Positions 14,917 to 15,727 of a stretch of 15,727 nt of DNA are shown piece after piece. Source of the stretch: Candidatus Aerophobota bacterium (GTDB taxonomy: Bacteria > Aerophobota > Aerophobia > Aerophobales > AE-B3A); contig JAUWAK010000015.1 in assembly GCA_030602105.1 (NCBI GenBank), forward strand, positions 1 through 15,727, read 5' to 3'. Position numbers and translations under genes: made by a program. Position 1 is the stretch's first letter. Every line of letters begins with the position of its first letter. Below the pieces are notes generated by a model that made no database searches, was not told the origin of the DNA, and saw only the letters and a program-made list of their open reading frames with translations.

Positions 14917-15635
14917 TGTCCCGATCGGTAATTCTGATTTAAGCGCGAAAGAACCTCTTCAGTCAGGTCAAATTCCACCTCAGGCGTGGCGTAGAGCAAA
15001 GCGTCCTTATCAAAGACCAGCCGGTATCCCCCTTTCTCGGCAATGCCTTTTATAGTGGAACGAATATCTGCCGAAATCTCCTCAGAATACCTGAATTCCT
15101 CTTTCTGCTTTTCGGCCTGGAGAGAATCACTGAGAGAACGCAATTCCTCTTCGAGTGCCCTGAGTTGTATCTCCTGAGTCCTGCGCTCTCTGTCAAGGTT
15201 CTGGCGCTCCTTTTCCAAGCGCTGGATATCCTGGCTCAATAGCTGTATCTGGGCTAGTTTTTCCTCCTTGGCATATGGGGCGAGGAGCGGTCCCTGCAAT
15301 TTGAGTTCCTCGTCCAATTCCTGAAGCTCCTTTCCCTTCCTCTCGATCTGGTTTCCCTTCTCCTCAATTTGAGAAAGTTTTTCCCCTACCGCTTTTCTCT
15401 TCTCCTCCAGGAGTTTTCTCTTTTCTCCCACCGCTGCCCATTTCTCTTCAAAGCTGACCGTCAAACTAGTCATAACGTCTTTGGTCTTCTGGTAATTCTC
15501 AAAGACCCTCTGCACATCCACATAACCCATTTTGGGTACAAGCTCCGCTTGCGCTCCTCCCGAGGTGCACTCCAGGAGCAGAGCTACCCCAAGAACGGCC
15601 AAAAGTAAAGTCCCTACCTCCTTTCCCCTCATCAT
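14913..15635 (-). CDS. OmpH/Skp-family periplasmic chaperone, long form
   Basis: Periplasmic coiled-coil protein that holds unfolded outer-membrane proteins on the way to the BAM complex. The 240-residue product has a signal peptide (basic MMRGKE, hydrophobic core 9-21, probable signal peptidase I site after AQA, residue 30). The family N-terminal strand MGYVDVQRVFENY comes next, then a long charged coiled coil (about 55-190, rich in E/K/R/Q). The family C-terminal end follows: KGGYRLVFDKDALLYATPEVEFDLTEEVLSRLN (203-233). It is longer than E. coli Skp (about 160 residues), and the extra length is in the coiled coil, interrupted by LLAPYAKEEK near 117-126. ATG 15635 is chosen because AAAGGAG lies 5 nt upstream; ATG 15632 is equally possible. 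Direct coupling to lpxD (ATGA overlap) matches the conserved skp-lpxD order. Confidence 0.88.
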   Translation of the reverse strand: MMRGKEVGTLLLAVLGVALLLECTSGGAQAELVPKMGYVDVQRVFENYQKTKDVMTSLTVSFEEKWAAVGEKRKLLEEKRKAVGEKLSQIEEKGNQIERKGKELQELDEELKLQGPLLAPYAKEEKLAQIQLLSQDIQRLEKERQNLDRERRTQEIQLRALEEELRSLSDSLQAEKQKEEFRYSEEISADIRSTIKGIAEKGGYRLVFDKDALLYATPEVEFDLTEEVLSRLNQNYRSGQ

Positions 15636-15640
15636 GCGAT

Positions 15641-15647
15641 CTCCTTT
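15641..15647 (-). promoter_or_regulatory. Ribosome binding site deciding the ompH/skp start
   Basis: On the minus strand AAAGGAG stands 5 nt before ATG 15635 and 8 nt before ATG 15632. A longer reading from a TTG at 15662 would put this site inside the gene and place extra residues before the signal peptide, so it was rejected. Confidence 0.7.
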
Positions 15648-15654
15648 CTTTAGA

Positions 15655-15727
15655 TCAAACAATGTTTCCTCTCATTCCCAAGGATTCCAGAATTTCTCTT
15701 TCCCTCTCCTGCATTATCTTCCTTTCC
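15655..15727 (-). CDS. 3' end of an unidentified gene upstream of ompH (partial)
   Basis: One minus-strand frame is open from the window edge to TGA at 15655-15657. It reads ERKIMQEREREILESLGMRG then NIV, a charged helical tail ending 19 nt before the ompH start. A second frame is also open across the same bases to a TAA at 15651-15653 but gives a less protein-like sequence. The usual upstream neighbour of skp is bamA, whose product ends in an aromatic barrel strand; this tail does not look like that. An ATG at 15714 with AAGGAAG just before it could instead start a 19-residue peptide. Too short to assign. Confidence 0.35.
   Translation of the reverse strand, partial: ERKIMQEREREILESLGMRGNIV

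Noticed and set aside
15540..15575. Lipoprotein signal (LLLEC) in the OmpH/Skp protein
   Set aside because: Glu directly before Cys does not fit a lipobox, and an AQA site a few residues later fits signal peptidase I.
1..15727. CRISPR arrays, insertion sequences, tRNA or rRNA genes, phage or defence genes
   Set aside because: Looked for and not seen; coding sequence is almost continuous and every large frame belongs to a known housekeeping family.

Overview
The window is gene-dense and looks like chromosomal housekeeping DNA from a diderm bacterium. The diderm (LPS-bearing) reading rests on LpxC, LpxD and a periplasmic OmpH/Skp-type chaperone. A ferredoxin-linked 2-ketoisovalerate oxidoreductase subunit suggests an anaerobe. 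The LpxC-FabZ fusion, the RtcB/archease pair and the bifunctional phosphoglucose/phosphomannose isomerase would fit a deep-branching or uncultured lineage, but the phylum cannot be fixed from this sequence. There are no mobile elements, CRISPR arrays, tRNAs or rRNAs.

Left half, + strand (1-5625). The 3' part of folC (folate polyglutamylation) overlaps ptsI (PTS enzyme I), which overlaps a phosphoglucose/phosphomannose isomerase gene. After a 64-bp gap holding a sigma70-like promoter come archease and rtcB, the RNA ligase and its activating cofactor. The archease start has no visible Shine-Dalgarno and sits where the promoter would begin transcription, so that mRNA may be leaderless.

Right half, - strand (15727 down to 5631). 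One long run of touching or overlapping genes reads, in transcription order: the end of an unidentified gene, ompH/skp, lpxD, a fused lpxC-fabZ, uppS, cdsA, dxr, rseP, vorB, leuD, cimA. The first part is envelope assembly: outer-membrane chaperone, lipid A, undecaprenyl carrier, CDP-diacylglycerol, MEP isoprenoid pathway and site-2 protease. The last part is branched-chain amino acid and 2-oxoacid metabolism. CimA and LeuD belong to the citramalate route to 2-oxobutyrate and isoleucine, and VorB is the alpha subunit of a 2-ketoisovalerate:ferredoxin oxidoreductase whose partner subunits are not here. The two half-operons converge with only 5 bp between rtcB and cimA and no visible terminator.

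The one sizeable spacer, about 140 bp between cdsA and dxr, holds a 63-nt imperfect inverted repeat. Start codons are often non-ATG: GTG for the isomerase, rtcB, leuD and vorB; TTG for rseP, dxr and cdsA. No undescribed multi-gene system is evident. The points most worth a second look are the possible leaderless archease-rtcB transcript, the structured cdsA-dxr spacer, the orphan vorB, enzyme I without HPr, the LpxC-FabZ fusion with rearranged envelope synteny, and a His-to-Gln change in the DXR active-site motif.
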